From NCBI RefSeq assembly GCF_003096035.1, contig NZ_CP029186.1:310001-374000 (forward strand): 64,000 bases of DNA. The letters are read 5' to 3'. Positions 41,145 through 49,911 of this stretch are shown piece by piece (the stretch's first letter is position 1; each line of letters starts with the position of its first letter). The notes under the pieces were generated by a model. It worked only from the letters and a program-made list of their open reading frames with translations, was not told the origin of the DNA and searched no databases. The translations under genes and the position numbers were made by a program. This DNA comes from Flavobacterium album (lineage in GTDB: Bacteria > Bacteroidota > Bacteroidia > Flavobacteriales > Flavobacteriaceae).

Positions 41145-42094
41145 TATTTCTTCAGTACAATTTCCTGTGTTTTGGCATTCACCATTTTGTCCACCACCGG
41201 TATCATTTGCTGTATGAACGCTGTCATGTGTTTGGTATCCATCGCTTCAAATTCATCATCAAGCTTATGATAGAAGGGGAACGTACTCATTTCGGTCGTA
41301 CTCAGCGTATGCGACGGCACATTAAATTCCTGAAAGAACGGATAATTGTCCGACTGCCTGAACAACTGGTATTTCATCTCGAACTCATTTGAACCGATGA
41401 TCTTTTTGCCTGCATATTCATTAAACTTATCAGCCATATTACTCCTTCCGTATCCTGTGATAAAAGCCAGGTTGTCGCCCCCAAGCGGAACGCCCGTCAT
41501 CTCAAAGTTGAGCATGGTATAGATATTGAAGCCCTGTTCCTTCAATTTTTTGGCAAGGTGGTAGCTCCCCAAAAGCCCTGCTTCCTCGGCAGAGAAAAAG
41601 CAGAACAGTATGCTGCGCTTGTTCGATCTTGAATGGCCATAGTAGTTCACCAGTTCGGCTACAGTAGTACTGCCTGTTGCGTTGTCATCGGCGCCATTGT
41701 AAATATCATCGCCATTCACCGCTTGCTTCGCCATACCAATATGGTCGTAATGCGCCCCGATCACTATGAACTCTTTTTTAAGCTCCGGATCAGTTCCTTC
41801 AAGTACACCAACAATGTTGTAAGCGGTCTTAGGATAATTTTTCAACGTGTCCTTATACGTTGCGAAATACGGCTTGATGTTGTTCTTTTTCAATATGCCC
41901 TCAAGGTATTGTGCGGCTTTGTCCATTTCGGGGGTGCCGGGCTGGCGGCCCTTCAGCTCGTCGGAAGCAAGGAATTTAAGCGTAGCAGCTACGTTTTGTT
42001 CTTCTACCTTATATGGTTTTGATGATTTGCTTTGGGCACAGGATAAGGTGATACAGCCTAATGACAATAACGACAGCAGTAATGCTTTTTTCAT
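41144..42094 (-). CDS. M28 family zinc aminopeptidase, exported
   Basis: A 316-residue protein with an N-terminal signal (MKKALLLSLLSLGCITLSCA); a Cys in or near the cleavage site makes a lipoprotein possible. Metal ligands are readable: VIGAHYDHIG, NGADDNATGSTTVAEL, FFSAEEAGLLGSYHLA, FEMTGVPL and a late His in PSHTLSTTEMSTFPFYHKL. These match the two-zinc M28 aminopeptidase/PA-less group. It would act in the periplasm or at the cell surface, trimming peptides. First gene of the M28-SDR-SprT row. Confidence 0.92.
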   Translation of the reverse strand: MKKALLLSLLSLGCITLSCAQSKSSKPYKVEEQNVAATLKFLASDELKGRQPGTPEMDKAAQYLEGILKKNNIKPYFATYKDTLKNYPKTAYNIVGVLEGTDPELKKEFIVIGAHYDHIGMAKQAVNGDDIYNGADDNATGSTTVAELVNYYGHSRSNKRSILFCFFSAEEAGLLGSYHLAKKLKEQGFNIYTMLNFEMTGVPLGGDNLAFITGYGRSNMADKFNEYAGKKIIGSNEFEMKYQLFRQSDNYPFFQEFNVPSHTLSTTEMSTFPFYHKLDDEFEAMDTKHMTAFIQQMIPVVDKMVNAKTQEIVLKK

Positions 42095-42156
42095 AAATGA
42101 TTGTTTTACTTAGCTAAAGTAAGAAAAAACACAATAGCATCTAAAATATTACTTCA

Positions 42157-42540
42157 TTACTGCTGTTTTGCCTCACTAATGGCAAGCTCCTGCTGCCTTT
42201 GTATTACATTTCGCAGGCGCTCCTTATGCTCATCGCCCCACTGCCCAAGCATCGCTATTACGGGAATAAGTGTTTCCCCAAATTCAGTCAGTTTGTATTC
42301 TACCTTTGGTGGCAGCTGCGGGTAAATGGTCTTAGTTACCAGTTCGTGCGCTTCCAGCTGATTCAGCTGCATATTAAGCACCCTTCGCGAAGCATCGGGT
42401 ATCTTGCGCTGGAGCTCACCCGGCCTTATAAATCCTTGAGAAATGAAATATAATATCCGGATCTTCCATTTCCCATAGAGCACTTCGCCTATCAGGTCGA
42501 GGCCGCAATTTAATGATATAGGGATTTTTCTTTGGTACAT
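42157..42540 (-). CDS. HxlR-family transcriptional regulator
   Basis: A 127-residue winged-helix regulator. NCGLDLIGEVLYGKWKIRIL, RPGELQRKIPDASRRVLNMQ and LEAHELVTKTIYPQLPPKVE with YKLTEFG define the HxlR type. The conserved Cys near the N-terminus (Cys12) is present and in this family often senses oxidants or electrophiles. Divergent from an SDR gene with a perfect 22-bp palindrome between them. Auto-repression and control of the SDR operon is the usual arrangement. Confidence 0.93.
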   Translation of the reverse strand: MYQRKIPISLNCGLDLIGEVLYGKWKIRILYFISQGFIRPGELQRKIPDASRRVLNMQLNQLEAHELVTKTIYPQLPPKVEYKLTEFGETLIPVIAMLGQWGDEHKERLRNVIQRQQELAISEAKQQ

Positions 42541-42558
42541 ATCGTAAAGGTAATTCCC

Positions 42559-42596
42559 TGATGCTAATTATGCAATAGGGATAAATTTATCCCTAT
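42559..42596. promoter_or_regulatory. HxlR operator palindrome and hxlR promoter
   Basis: A perfect 22-bp palindrome at 42575-42596 (half-site ATAGGGATAAA). On the minus strand its end overlaps a TTG that is followed 20 bases later by TACCTTTA, a near-consensus -7 box for the HxlR gene. Occupancy would therefore block hxlR and may reach the divergent SDR promoter. Confidence 0.65.
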
Positions 42597-42665
42597 CGGA
42601 ATCGTTTTTCCGTAATTGCCCATTTCAGATATACTGCGGAAATTTGCTGTATAAACAAATAGCAC

Positions 42666-43448
42666 ATGAATTACAACAATGATTTATCCGGAAAAACCGT
42701 ACTTGTAACAGGCGGTACAAAAGGTGCCGGCAAGGCAATCGCCAAAAGGCTTGTACAGGAGGGCGCCAAGGTTATCGTGACAGCGAGGCATAAGCCCGAA
42801 ACTGAAGAACAAGGAACCTATTTTGTGCCTGCCGACCTCAGCACCGCTGATGGCATCCAAAAAGTAATTGACACTATAACAGCAGACTTTGGCGGCGTTG
42901 ATGTCCTTATAAATAACGCAGGCGGCTCTGAAACACCCGGCGGGGGCTATGCAGCGCTTACTGACGAACACTGGGAAACAACATTAAACACTAATTTAAT
43001 GGCTGCGGTACGGCTCGACAGAGGGCTGCTTCCGTATATGCTCGCAAAGGCCTCAGGGGTAATTATACATATTGCTTCCATCCAAAGGTCGTTGCCGTTG
43101 TATGAGTCGACACTGCCCTACGCTGCCGCCAAAGCCGCATTGGCAAACTACAGCAAGGGAGTTTCTAATGAGGTTGCACCAAAAGGCGTAAGGGTGCTTA
43201 CCGTATCGCCGGGATGGATACGGACCGAGGCATCAGTACGAATGATGGAGCGGATAGCAGACAGTTCGGGCATAAGCACGGAAGCAGCGGGCAAAAGTGT
43301 TATGGATGCACTTGGCGGAATACCGATGGGACGGCCTGCAGAACCTGAAGAAGTTGCCGAGCTAATAGCCTTTTTGGTATCGCCACGCGTTAACTATCTT
43401 ACCGGGACCGAATATGTGATTGATGGCGGAACCATTCCGACAGTATAA
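42666..43448 (+). CDS. SDR family oxidoreductase
   Basis: A 260-residue classical SDR: VLVTGGTKGAGKAIAKRL (GAGKAIA in place of the usual GIGxAIA), LINNAGGSETPGGGYAAL, catalytic Ser in HIASIQRSLP, YAAAKAALANYSKG, and the C-terminal YLTGTEYVIDGGTIPT. Probably NADP-dependent. Divergent from an HxlR regulator and followed by an NTF2-like gene 16 bases on, an arrangement typical of electrophile- or aldehyde-responsive operons. Substrate unknown. Confidence 0.92.
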   Translation: MNYNNDLSGKTVLVTGGTKGAGKAIAKRLVQEGAKVIVTARHKPETEEQGTYFVPADLSTADGIQKVIDTITADFGGVDVLINNAGGSETPGGGYAALTDEHWETTLNTNLMAAVRLDRGLLPYMLAKASGVIIHIASIQRSLPLYESTLPYAAAKAALANYSKGVSNEVAPKGVRVLTVSPGWIRTEASVRMMERIADSSGISTEAAGKSVMDALGGIPMGRPAEPEEVAELIAFLVSPRVNYLTGTEYVIDGGTIPTV

Positions 43449-43464
43449 CTTAAAAAGCAGTATT

Positions 43465-43797
43465 ATGAAAGACCAAACAAAATTACCTGCAACCATCAGT
43501 GAACTGGTTGCCGCACAGAACAATTATAACAGCACCGCGTTTGCAGCACTTTTCACGGACGATGCTGTGGTGCACGACGAAGGGAAGCAACATACCGGAA
43601 TCCCTGCTATCCGCAGGTGGAATGAGGCTGCTAATGAAAAGTACCGTACAAAACTTGAAACTGTACATTTTTCCGGCGATGAACACGAAGGTGTGCTCCA
43701 GGTGCTTGTATCCGGAAACTTTGACGGCAGCCCGATACGTTTACATTATAATTTTACATTTGAGGACAGCAAAATCAAAACTTTAAAAATCAGCTAA
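43465..43797 (+). CDS. NTF2-like (SnoaL-type) protein
   Basis: About 110 residues from the ATG at 43465, 16 bases after the SDR stop; an upstream in-frame ATG at 43420 would overlap the SDR gene. Reads TISELVAAQNNYNSTAFAAL, FTDDAVVHDEGKQHTGIPAI, RRWNEAANEKY, and GDEHEGVLQVLVSGNFDGSP, the cone-shaped NTF2/SnoaL fold. These bind or isomerise small molecules. Probably works with the SDR in the same transcript. Confidence 0.87.
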   Translation: MKDQTKLPATISELVAAQNNYNSTAFAALFTDDAVVHDEGKQHTGIPAIRRWNEAANEKYRTKLETVHFSGDEHEGVLQVLVSGNFDGSPIRLHYNFTFEDSKIKTLKIS

Positions 43798-43804
43798 TCC
43801 CAAA

Positions 43805-44431
43805 TTACAACTGGCGCTTCACCTGCCTGAATGTAAGGTTGACCCGCGGAAGGATATCCTTCGCCGTTTTCGGGATGTGGTGCTCCCAGTGCGTTTGTGT
43901 AGTCCCTGCCATCAGCAGCAAGGTGCCGTGGGTAAGCGGTATTTCAACCATTGGTATGTCTTTACGGGTCTTGTGACGAAGGCGGAAAGGCCGGGTTTCG
44001 CCAAAACTGACCGAAGCTATAACCTGGTTCTTGCCGAAGTTCTCCGTGCGGTCGCTGTGCCAGCCTACGCCGTCTTTACCATTGCGGTACAGATTTAGCA
44101 AAACGGCATTGAATTTAAAAGACACCTCATCTTCCACTTTGGTCTTGATGGTGAGCAGTTCGGGTGTCCAGTCATTGCCGTTGGGATCGGCGCCGGGATT
44201 GGTTTTATCTTCATACCACGACACCATCCGGGGAATAATGTGGGTTTTATCATAAATGGTCAGGTCGGTCTCTTTCCATTTTGTATTGTGGAGCAGGTTG
44301 TCGTAATACCGGTCTGATTCTTCTTTTGTGAAAAATCCTTCAAAAAGCATCAGGTCGGTATCCGGCAGGTCGAATATCGTTTTATTGGGCTGGCTCCCGG
44401 TGAAAATATCGGTATCGTTAAACAGGTTCAT
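43805..44431 (-). CDS. alkB: Alpha-ketoglutarate-dependent dioxygenase AlkB
   Basis: A 208-residue Fe(II)/2-oxoglutarate oxygenase that removes alkyl groups from DNA or RNA bases. Iron ligands are in the HxD motif of GVGWHSDRTENFG and in TQTHWEHHIPK. 2-oxoglutarate-binding arginines lie near RPFRLRHK and ILPRVNLTFR. The N-terminal PRMVSWYED is the nucleotide-recognition lid. Convergent with the SDR-NTF2 operon, with only seven bases between stops. Confidence 0.93.
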   Translation of the reverse strand: MNLFNDTDIFTGSQPNKTIFDLPDTDLMLFEGFFTKEESDRYYDNLLHNTKWKETDLTIYDKTHIIPRMVSWYEDKTNPGADPNGNDWTPELLTIKTKVEDEVSFKFNAVLLNLYRNGKDGVGWHSDRTENFGKNQVIASVSFGETRPFRLRHKTRKDIPMVEIPLTHGTLLLMAGTTQTHWEHHIPKTAKDILPRVNLTFRQVKRQL

Positions 44432-44508
44432 TATATCCCTTTCATTTGTTTATTTTGAAGCAAAAATTGTTCCGCAGTTTACACGCGCTCCTCCGGAACT
44501 TGCAATAA

Positions 44509-44548
44509 GTATAACAAAATACCCGCCCTGATATCCAGGGCGGGTATT
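44509..44548 (-). terminator. Terminator of the pdhA-pdhC operon
   Basis: A 13-bp perfect stem AATACCCGCCCTG (44518-44530) / CAGGGCGGGTATT (44536-44548) with a five-base loop, followed on the minus strand by TTTTGTTA. Lies 26 bases behind the pdhC stop. Confidence 0.85.
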
Positions 44549-44574
44549 GTATTTATAACCGGAACGGCTTTGGC

Positions 44575-46260
44575 TTATGCCAGCATCGTTACCGGGTTTT
44601 CTATATACTGTTTCAGCGTTTGCAGGAATTGTGCACCTGTTGCGCCGTCTACCGTGCGGTGGTCGCAGGTAAGGGTTACCATCATGGTGTTGCCTACTAC
44701 GATTTGCCCATTCTTAACAACTGGCTTCTGGATAATAGCACCTACTGAAAGTATAGCTGAGTTCGGCTGGTTGATGATCGAGGTAAATTCCTGTATCCCG
44801 AACATACCTAAGTTTGAAACTGTGAACGTGCTGCCGTCCATTTCGGCAGGAGTAAGCTTTTTATTCCTCGCTTTTCCGGCAAGGTCTTTTACTGCTCCGC
44901 CAATTTGTGACATGCTCATGTTGTCGGCAAACTTAACTACCGGCACTACAAGGCCTTCGTCAACCGCTACAGCTACACCAATGCTGATGTGCTTGTTGTA
45001 AACTGTCACATCGTCTTTCCAGTGCGTGTTCACCTGCGGGTGTTTGCGAAGCGCCATTGCACTTGCCTTGATCACCATATCGTTGAACGATACTTTTGTA
45101 TCCGGCACGGCATTGATTACATTACGGCTCGCAATAGCATTATCCATATCAAGCTCGATGGTAAGGCTGTATTCCGGCGCGGTGAATTTAGACTCTGACA
45201 AACGGCGCGCAATGGTTTTGCGCATCTGCGAGTTTTTCACTTCCTCGGTAGCTACCTCCCCTGTAGGGACATAAGCCGGAGCGGCAGCAGCGGCAGGTGC
45301 AGCAGCCTGTTGTGCAGGAGCAGCTTGTTGTGCCGGCTGTGCAGCCTGTGGCGTATAGTTCTCAATATCTTTTTTAACGATGCGCCCATTCTCGCCGCTT
45401 CCTTTCACCTGGTTAAGGCTAACGCCTTTTTCCTGTGCAATTTTGCGTGCCAGTGGCGAAGCGAATACTCTTCCGCCGTCAGTGGCAGGGGCAGCTTCTT
45501 CGGCTTTTGGAGCTTCAGCAGCTTCTTCCTTTTTATCTTCGGCAGGCTTGTCCTCGTTTTTGCTTTCAGCAGCAGGGGCAGCGCTTTCTTTACCTGTAAT
45601 ACCCGATACATCCGTACCGGCAGGGCCTATGATAGCAAGAAGGCTGTCAACAGCAGCGGTCTGGCCTTCCTGTATTCCTATTTTGAGAAGTGTTCCGGCG
45701 TTGAATGATTCGAATTCCATCGTCGCCTTATCGGTTTCGATCTCCGCAAGGATATCGCCTTCTTTTATAACATCGCCTTCTTTTTTAAGCCATGTCGCTA
45801 CAGTACCTTCGGTCATGGTATCGCTCAGGCGTGGCATGGTAACTACTACCACACCTTTTGGAAGTCCGGCAGCAGGTGCGGCTTTCTTCTCTTCGGCAGG
45901 CTTTTCTTCTGACTTCTCGTCAGTTTTTTCAGCAGGCTTTTCTTCCTGTTTCGGCTCTTCTTCCTTTTCAGCATCGCCGGCAGGTGCCGCCTTGCCATCA
46001 AGAAGCGCTTTATAGTCTTCGCCCTCTTTCCCAATAATTGCTAATACGGAGTCAACAGCGGCGGTCTCGCCTTCCTGAATCCCTATGTATAGTAATGTAC
46101 CTGCATCAAAGGCCTCAAATTCCATCGTGGCTTTATCGGTCTCGATCTCTGCAAGTATATCGCCTTCTTTTATAGTATCGCCCACTTTTTTAAGCCACGT
46201 AGCCACAGTACCTTCGGTCATGGTGTCGCTAAGGCGCGGCATAGTTATGATCTTTGCCAT
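44575..46260 (-). CDS. pdhC: Pyruvate dehydrogenase complex E2, dihydrolipoamide acetyltransferase
   Basis: A 561-residue E2 with two N-terminal lipoyl domains, each with EIETDKATMEFE (first lipoyl Lys at residue 43). Acidic/Ala-Pro-rich linkers follow, then a peripheral subunit-binding domain (FASPLARKIAQEKGVSLNQV, GSGENGRIVKKDI) and an acyltransferase core ending TCDHRTVDGATGAQFL with the catalytic His. It transfers acetyl from E1 to CoA. It starts two bases behind the pdhA stop, so is co-transcribed. The E1-beta gene is not in the window, as often in this group. Confidence 0.96.
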   Translation of the reverse strand: MAKIITMPRLSDTMTEGTVATWLKKVGDTIKEGDILAEIETDKATMEFEAFDAGTLLYIGIQEGETAAVDSVLAIIGKEGEDYKALLDGKAAPAGDAEKEEEPKQEEKPAEKTDEKSEEKPAEEKKAAPAAGLPKGVVVVTMPRLSDTMTEGTVATWLKKEGDVIKEGDILAEIETDKATMEFESFNAGTLLKIGIQEGQTAAVDSLLAIIGPAGTDVSGITGKESAAPAAESKNEDKPAEDKKEEAAEAPKAEEAAPATDGGRVFASPLARKIAQEKGVSLNQVKGSGENGRIVKKDIENYTPQAAQPAQQAAPAQQAAAPAAAAAPAYVPTGEVATEEVKNSQMRKTIARRLSESKFTAPEYSLTIELDMDNAIASRNVINAVPDTKVSFNDMVIKASAMALRKHPQVNTHWKDDVTVYNKHISIGVAVAVDEGLVVPVVKFADNMSMSQIGGAVKDLAGKARNKKLTPAEMDGSTFTVSNLGMFGIQEFTSIINQPNSAILSVGAIIQKPVVKNGQIVVGNTMMVTLTCDHRTVDGATGAQFLQTLKQYIENPVTMLA

Positions 46261-46262
46261 GG

Positions 46263-47264
46263 TTATTGTAGTTTATGAGGTAAAAATGGATAATTCTCCT
46301 GGTTGTAAACAACGTCATACATCACGCTAGCATCCGGGTATGGCGACTCTTCGGCAAATTTCTCGCATTCGTCCACAAGGTTTTTCACCCTTTCGTCCAT
46401 TGCTTCGATCTCTGCTTCGGTAGCGTAGTTGTTCTCTTTGATGATGTCAAGCACCTGTACGATCGGGTCGATCTTCCTGTACTCTTCTACCTCTTCTTTT
46501 GTACGATAGTGCTGCGCGTCACTCATCGAGTGGCCACGGTAGCGGTACGTTTTCATTTCAAGGAAGGTTGGCCCGTCGCCCCTTCTGGCCCTCTCCATTG
46601 CTTCGTGCATCGCTTCAGCAACTTTCACAGGGTTCATTCCGTCCACCGGCCCGCATGGCATTTCGTAGCCAAGGCCCAGTTTCCATATATCGGTGTGGTT
46701 CGCCGTACGCTCTACCGAGGTACCCATGGCATAACCGTTATTCTCTACAATGAATACTACAGGAAGTTTCCACAGCATTGCCATGTTGAAGGCTTCGTGA
46801 AGCGATCCCTGGCGTGCGGCACCATCACCAAAATAAGTAAGGGTAACACCGCCTGTTTCAAAATATTTATCGGCAAAAGCCATCCCCGCACCTACCGGGA
46901 TTTGTGCGCCAACGATACCATGCCCACCGTAAAAGCCATGCTCTTTGGAGAAAATGTGCATCGAGCCGCCAAGCCCTTTTGAAGTACCGGTAGCTTTACC
47001 TAAAAGCTCTGCCATAACCCTGCGCGGGTCTACACCCATGCCGATCGGCTGAACGTGGTTACGGTAAGCCGTGATCATTTTGTCTTTAGACAGGTCCATA
47101 GCGTGCAACGCCCCGGCCAATACTGCCTCCTGCCCGTTGTATAAGTGAAGGAAACCTCTAACTTTTTGCTGAATGTAAAGGGCTGCAAGCTTGTCTTCGA
47201 ATTTTCTCCAGAACTGCATATCCTCGTACCACTTCAGATAAACTTCTTTTGTTATTTCTTTCAT
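46263..47264 (-). CDS. pdhA: Pyruvate dehydrogenase E1 component, alpha subunit
   Basis: A 333-residue E1-alpha. The thiamine-diphosphate motif is YFGDGAARQGSLHEAFNMAM through VVFIVENNGYAMGT (GDG...NN). The phosphorylation-loop region RYRGHSMSDAQHYR and the start KWYEDMQFWRKFEDKLAALY are also characteristic. Pairs with an E1-beta encoded elsewhere to decarboxylate pyruvate. Co-transcribed with pdhC. A consensus -7 box TATTTTTG lies at 47348-47355 on the minus strand, giving a leader of about 80 bases. Confidence 0.96.
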   Translation of the reverse strand: MKEITKEVYLKWYEDMQFWRKFEDKLAALYIQQKVRGFLHLYNGQEAVLAGALHAMDLSKDKMITAYRNHVQPIGMGVDPRRVMAELLGKATGTSKGLGGSMHIFSKEHGFYGGHGIVGAQIPVGAGMAFADKYFETGGVTLTYFGDGAARQGSLHEAFNMAMLWKLPVVFIVENNGYAMGTSVERTANHTDIWKLGLGYEMPCGPVDGMNPVKVAEAMHEAMERARRGDGPTFLEMKTYRYRGHSMSDAQHYRTKEEVEEYRKIDPIVQVLDIIKENNYATEAEIEAMDERVKNLVDECEKFAEESPYPDASVMYDVVYNQENYPFLPHKLQ

Positions 47265-47624
47265 TACTCAGTTATTGTGCTAATGTGATTTTTATAAAAA
47301 ATGTTTTTTGGGCCGCAAAAAGTTTCCTCACACAAATTTGCGAAATGCAAAAATAAGACTTCCCGTTAATAACTAAAAATTTATAGGAAGTATTTTGAGA
47401 AATTTTAGGCTCACCCCCGCCCCCTCCAAAGATAGGGAGAAGCCTCACTCTCTTGGTGAAGCCTTATGTTTTTGCAACAATTACACAAAATTGCAAGCCG
47501 AAGTGAAAAGGCCTTACTCCAGCCATGTTTTAAAGCCATGCTGTATCGGCAGCGCAACTTTAACCTTTTTGCCTCATGGTACCTTAAATTAAAATTTTAG
47601 CTTTGCTTTTATACATCATCAATC
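47265..47624. other. 360-bp divergent gap: pdhA and S41-peptidase promoters
   Basis: No gene. Holds the pdhA -7 box TATTTTTG (47348-47355, minus) and the S41 gene -7 box TAGCTTTG (47598-47605, plus), 20 bases before its ATG. The middle has a short C-rich stretch (CACCCCCGCCCCCTCC) of the kind often seen as remnants of intergenic repeats; nothing else recognised. Confidence 0.55.
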
Positions 47625-49382
47625 ATGAAAAAATTAACTGCCCTGCTAATTGTAATTAGCATAACCTCGTTAGTCAATGCCCAGAACATTAAGCAAACGG
47701 AAAGCCAGGTGCATTTTTTCAAGGTATGGAACTATGTAAAATATTACCATCCTGCTGTGGCAGGCGGCAGGATAAATGCCGACACCTTATTTCTGCAAAA
47801 TATTAGTGCCGTTGACCAAATTAAAACAACAGCAGAATTTAATGCTTTTGTAACTTCTTTTCTGGACAAGCTCCCCAAGGCAGAAAATAAAAAGGCGCAG
47901 CAAGGCAAGGCAAAGCTGCTTACCAAAAACCTGGACAATAAATGGTTTACATCGGGCAGGCTCTTTAACAGGCATAATAAAAACAGGCTTACCACCATTT
48001 TTGAACACCGTTATACCGACAGCACCCATCATTACATTCCTGATATTCGCTATAGCGCCGAAATCCCGAATGAGCCTGAATATCCATTTGCGATAAAAGA
48101 AAATATCCCCTATAAATTCCGTATGCTCACCCTGGCTAAAATACAGGGAGCCGTAGATTACCTGTTTCCGCACAAGTACCTGATGGATAAAAATTTTGAC
48201 AGTCTTTTACGGGAGAAACTGCCTTTGGCCGCTGCCTGCAAAACCCGCCAGGAGCATGAGGCCATTTTACTGGAACTGGTAGCCGCATTTGATGACACTC
48301 ACGCTTTCAAATTCATAAAACAGGTGAAATACAGGGAGAAAATCTTCAGGAACAGCTTCTTCCCACCTTTTAAATATGCTGTTTTTGATGACAGGATCAT
48401 TATAACAGAGATCATTCTCCCTGACTATTGCGCTAAAGCGGACATAAAAGTTGGCGACGCTATTGTTAAGGTTAACGGTGAGCCTGTCACTGGTTTAGTG
48501 AACAGGACAGCAAAATGGCTATCTGCTTCTAACCGGCCAACATTAAGGTATTATATTTCAGATTATATCAGAAACCTTGTCTGGCAGTCGGACACTAAAG
48601 ATTTTAGGCTTACTGTTATGCGAAGCGGCATTGAAAGCCCAAAGGTTGTCGAATTTGTATACAACCTTGATACTGCGAATGTGAAACGTATTACCGACTA
48701 TATTAATAATACTGTAAAGGATAAGCGTACCGACAGGAATCTTGATATACTCCCGGGTGATATCGCGTATTTTAAGATTGGTGAAACCTTCCGTTTCATA
48801 GAGACAGTGCCCGATGATAAAGCCTACAGCACAGTGGACAGCTTACTGAACATAGCGGCCCGGCAAAAAGGGATCATACTGGATATGCGCGACTATCCCG
48901 ACTGGGGTGGTTTTGTGTTTACCCTATTTAAAAGTTTTGGCAGGTACCCCAATCGCTTTGCCGACTATTTTGAGATCAATAAAAAAGAGATCGGCACCTT
49001 CATATTAAACAATAAATACGAGACCTATAACCACCCGGATATTAAACCCGATGGCGGTTCGTATACCGGAAAGGTAGTCATTATTGTAAACCCTGAAACT
49101 CTAAGCATGAGCGAATGGAACGTAATGAACCTGCAATGCATTTTTCCGCAAAGCATAACCATAGGGGAACAGTCGGCTGGTGCGGATGGTGATGAAAAAA
49201 TGCTGATGCTTCCGGGAGGCTATAAGATGAATTTCACGGGAAATGCCATATTTTACACTAACGGGACCACTGCCCAACGCAAGGGAGTACGGATCGATAA
49301 ATATATGCCTTCCACACCGGAAAACCTTTTAAACACGACCGATTATTTGCTGGATGAGGCCATCAGGCTCATTAAAGATTAG
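47625..49382 (+). CDS. S41 family peptidase, exported
   Basis: A 585-residue protein with a signal peptide (ending SLVNAQ). N-terminal helical domain KVWNYVKYYHPAVAGGRINA. A PDZ-like region around YCAKADIKVGDAIVKVNGEP carries the substrate-capture loop. The C-terminal S41 core has ILDMRDYPDWGGFVFT and the nucleophile region NPETLSMSEWNVMNLQ, then EQSAGADGDEKMLMLPGG. Acts in the periplasm or at the cell surface as a tail-specific-type protease. Monocistronic with a good -7 box; convergent with cdd. Confidence 0.87.
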   Translation: MKKLTALLIVISITSLVNAQNIKQTESQVHFFKVWNYVKYYHPAVAGGRINADTLFLQNISAVDQIKTTAEFNAFVTSFLDKLPKAENKKAQQGKAKLLTKNLDNKWFTSGRLFNRHNKNRLTTIFEHRYTDSTHHYIPDIRYSAEIPNEPEYPFAIKENIPYKFRMLTLAKIQGAVDYLFPHKYLMDKNFDSLLREKLPLAAACKTRQEHEAILLELVAAFDDTHAFKFIKQVKYREKIFRNSFFPPFKYAVFDDRIIITEIILPDYCAKADIKVGDAIVKVNGEPVTGLVNRTAKWLSASNRPTLRYYISDYIRNLVWQSDTKDFRLTVMRSGIESPKVVEFVYNLDTANVKRITDYINNTVKDKRTDRNLDILPGDIAYFKIGETFRFIETVPDDKAYSTVDSLLNIAARQKGIILDMRDYPDWGGFVFTLFKSFGRYPNRFADYFEINKKEIGTFILNNKYETYNHPDIKPDGGSYTGKVVIIVNPETLSMSEWNVMNLQCIFPQSITIGEQSAGADGDEKMLMLPGGYKMNFTGNAIFYTNGTTAQRKGVRIDKYMPSTPENLLNTTDYLLDEAIRLIKD

Positions 49383-49425
49383 CTTTACTTTTGTCTATGA
49401 AATAAAGCCAAGATCCGCTGGTCGT

Positions 49426-49908
49426 TTACAAATAATCCTTGTCAAACACCAGCGGCAGCAGGTTTTTTAAGGAATCGGATTTGTATACCTTTCCGGTTTC
49501 GCCCATAAAGTAAATCTCCATCGGCACGTCCTGCTTCATTTCATATTCGGCGAGGGACTGTCGGCAGGCACCACACGGCGGTATCGGGGTATCGACAACT
49601 TTATCATCCGCGGCTGCTGTTATAGCAAGGCTGAGTATCTTAGCATCGGGGTACGCCGCACCGGCATGAAATACCGCTACCCTTTCGGCACAAAGGCCCG
49701 AGGGGTAGGCCGCGTTTTCCTGGTTGGAACCTATTACCACTTCACCGTTATCAAGCTGGATGGCTGCCCCTACGCGAAACCTCGAATAAGGGGCATAGGC
49801 CGTTTTACGCACTGCCAGCGCTTTTTGCATTAGCAGCTGTATCGGTTCAGGCAGGTCGGCTACCGAATCGTAAACTGTAAAGGAGGCGGTTATACTGATT
49901 TTTTCCAT
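49426..49908 (-). CDS. cdd: Cytidine deaminase
   Basis: A 160-residue zinc enzyme that deaminates cytidine and deoxycytidine for pyrimidine salvage. The catalytic motif is SGLCAERVAVFHAGA (C-x-E) and the other zinc Cys are in PIPPCGACRQSL. FRVGAAIQLDNGEVVIGSNQ is the substrate-binding strand. Length fits the tetrameric form. Begins three bases behind porV, so it is the last gene of porU-porV-cdd; metabolic link to secretion is not apparent, but the same order is, to my knowledge, conserved in Flavobacterium. Confidence 0.96.
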   Translation of the reverse strand: MEKISITASFTVYDSVADLPEPIQLLMQKALAVRKTAYAPYSRFRVGAAIQLDNGEVVIGSNQENAAYPSGLCAERVAVFHAGAAYPDAKILSLAITAAADDKVVDTPIPPCGACRQSLAEYEMKQDVPMEIYFMGETGKVYKSDSLKNLLPLVFDKDYL

Positions 49909-49911
49909 TGA

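Noticed and set aside
44575..47264. Missing pdhB as a sign of deletion
   Set aside because: In Flavobacterium the E1-beta gene is commonly located elsewhere, and pdhA and pdhC are intact and only two bases apart.
47395..47592. A 65-codon open frame in the pdhA/S41 gap
   Set aside because: It spans a C-rich repeat-like stretch with no family resemblance and no promoter; noise in an intergenic region.
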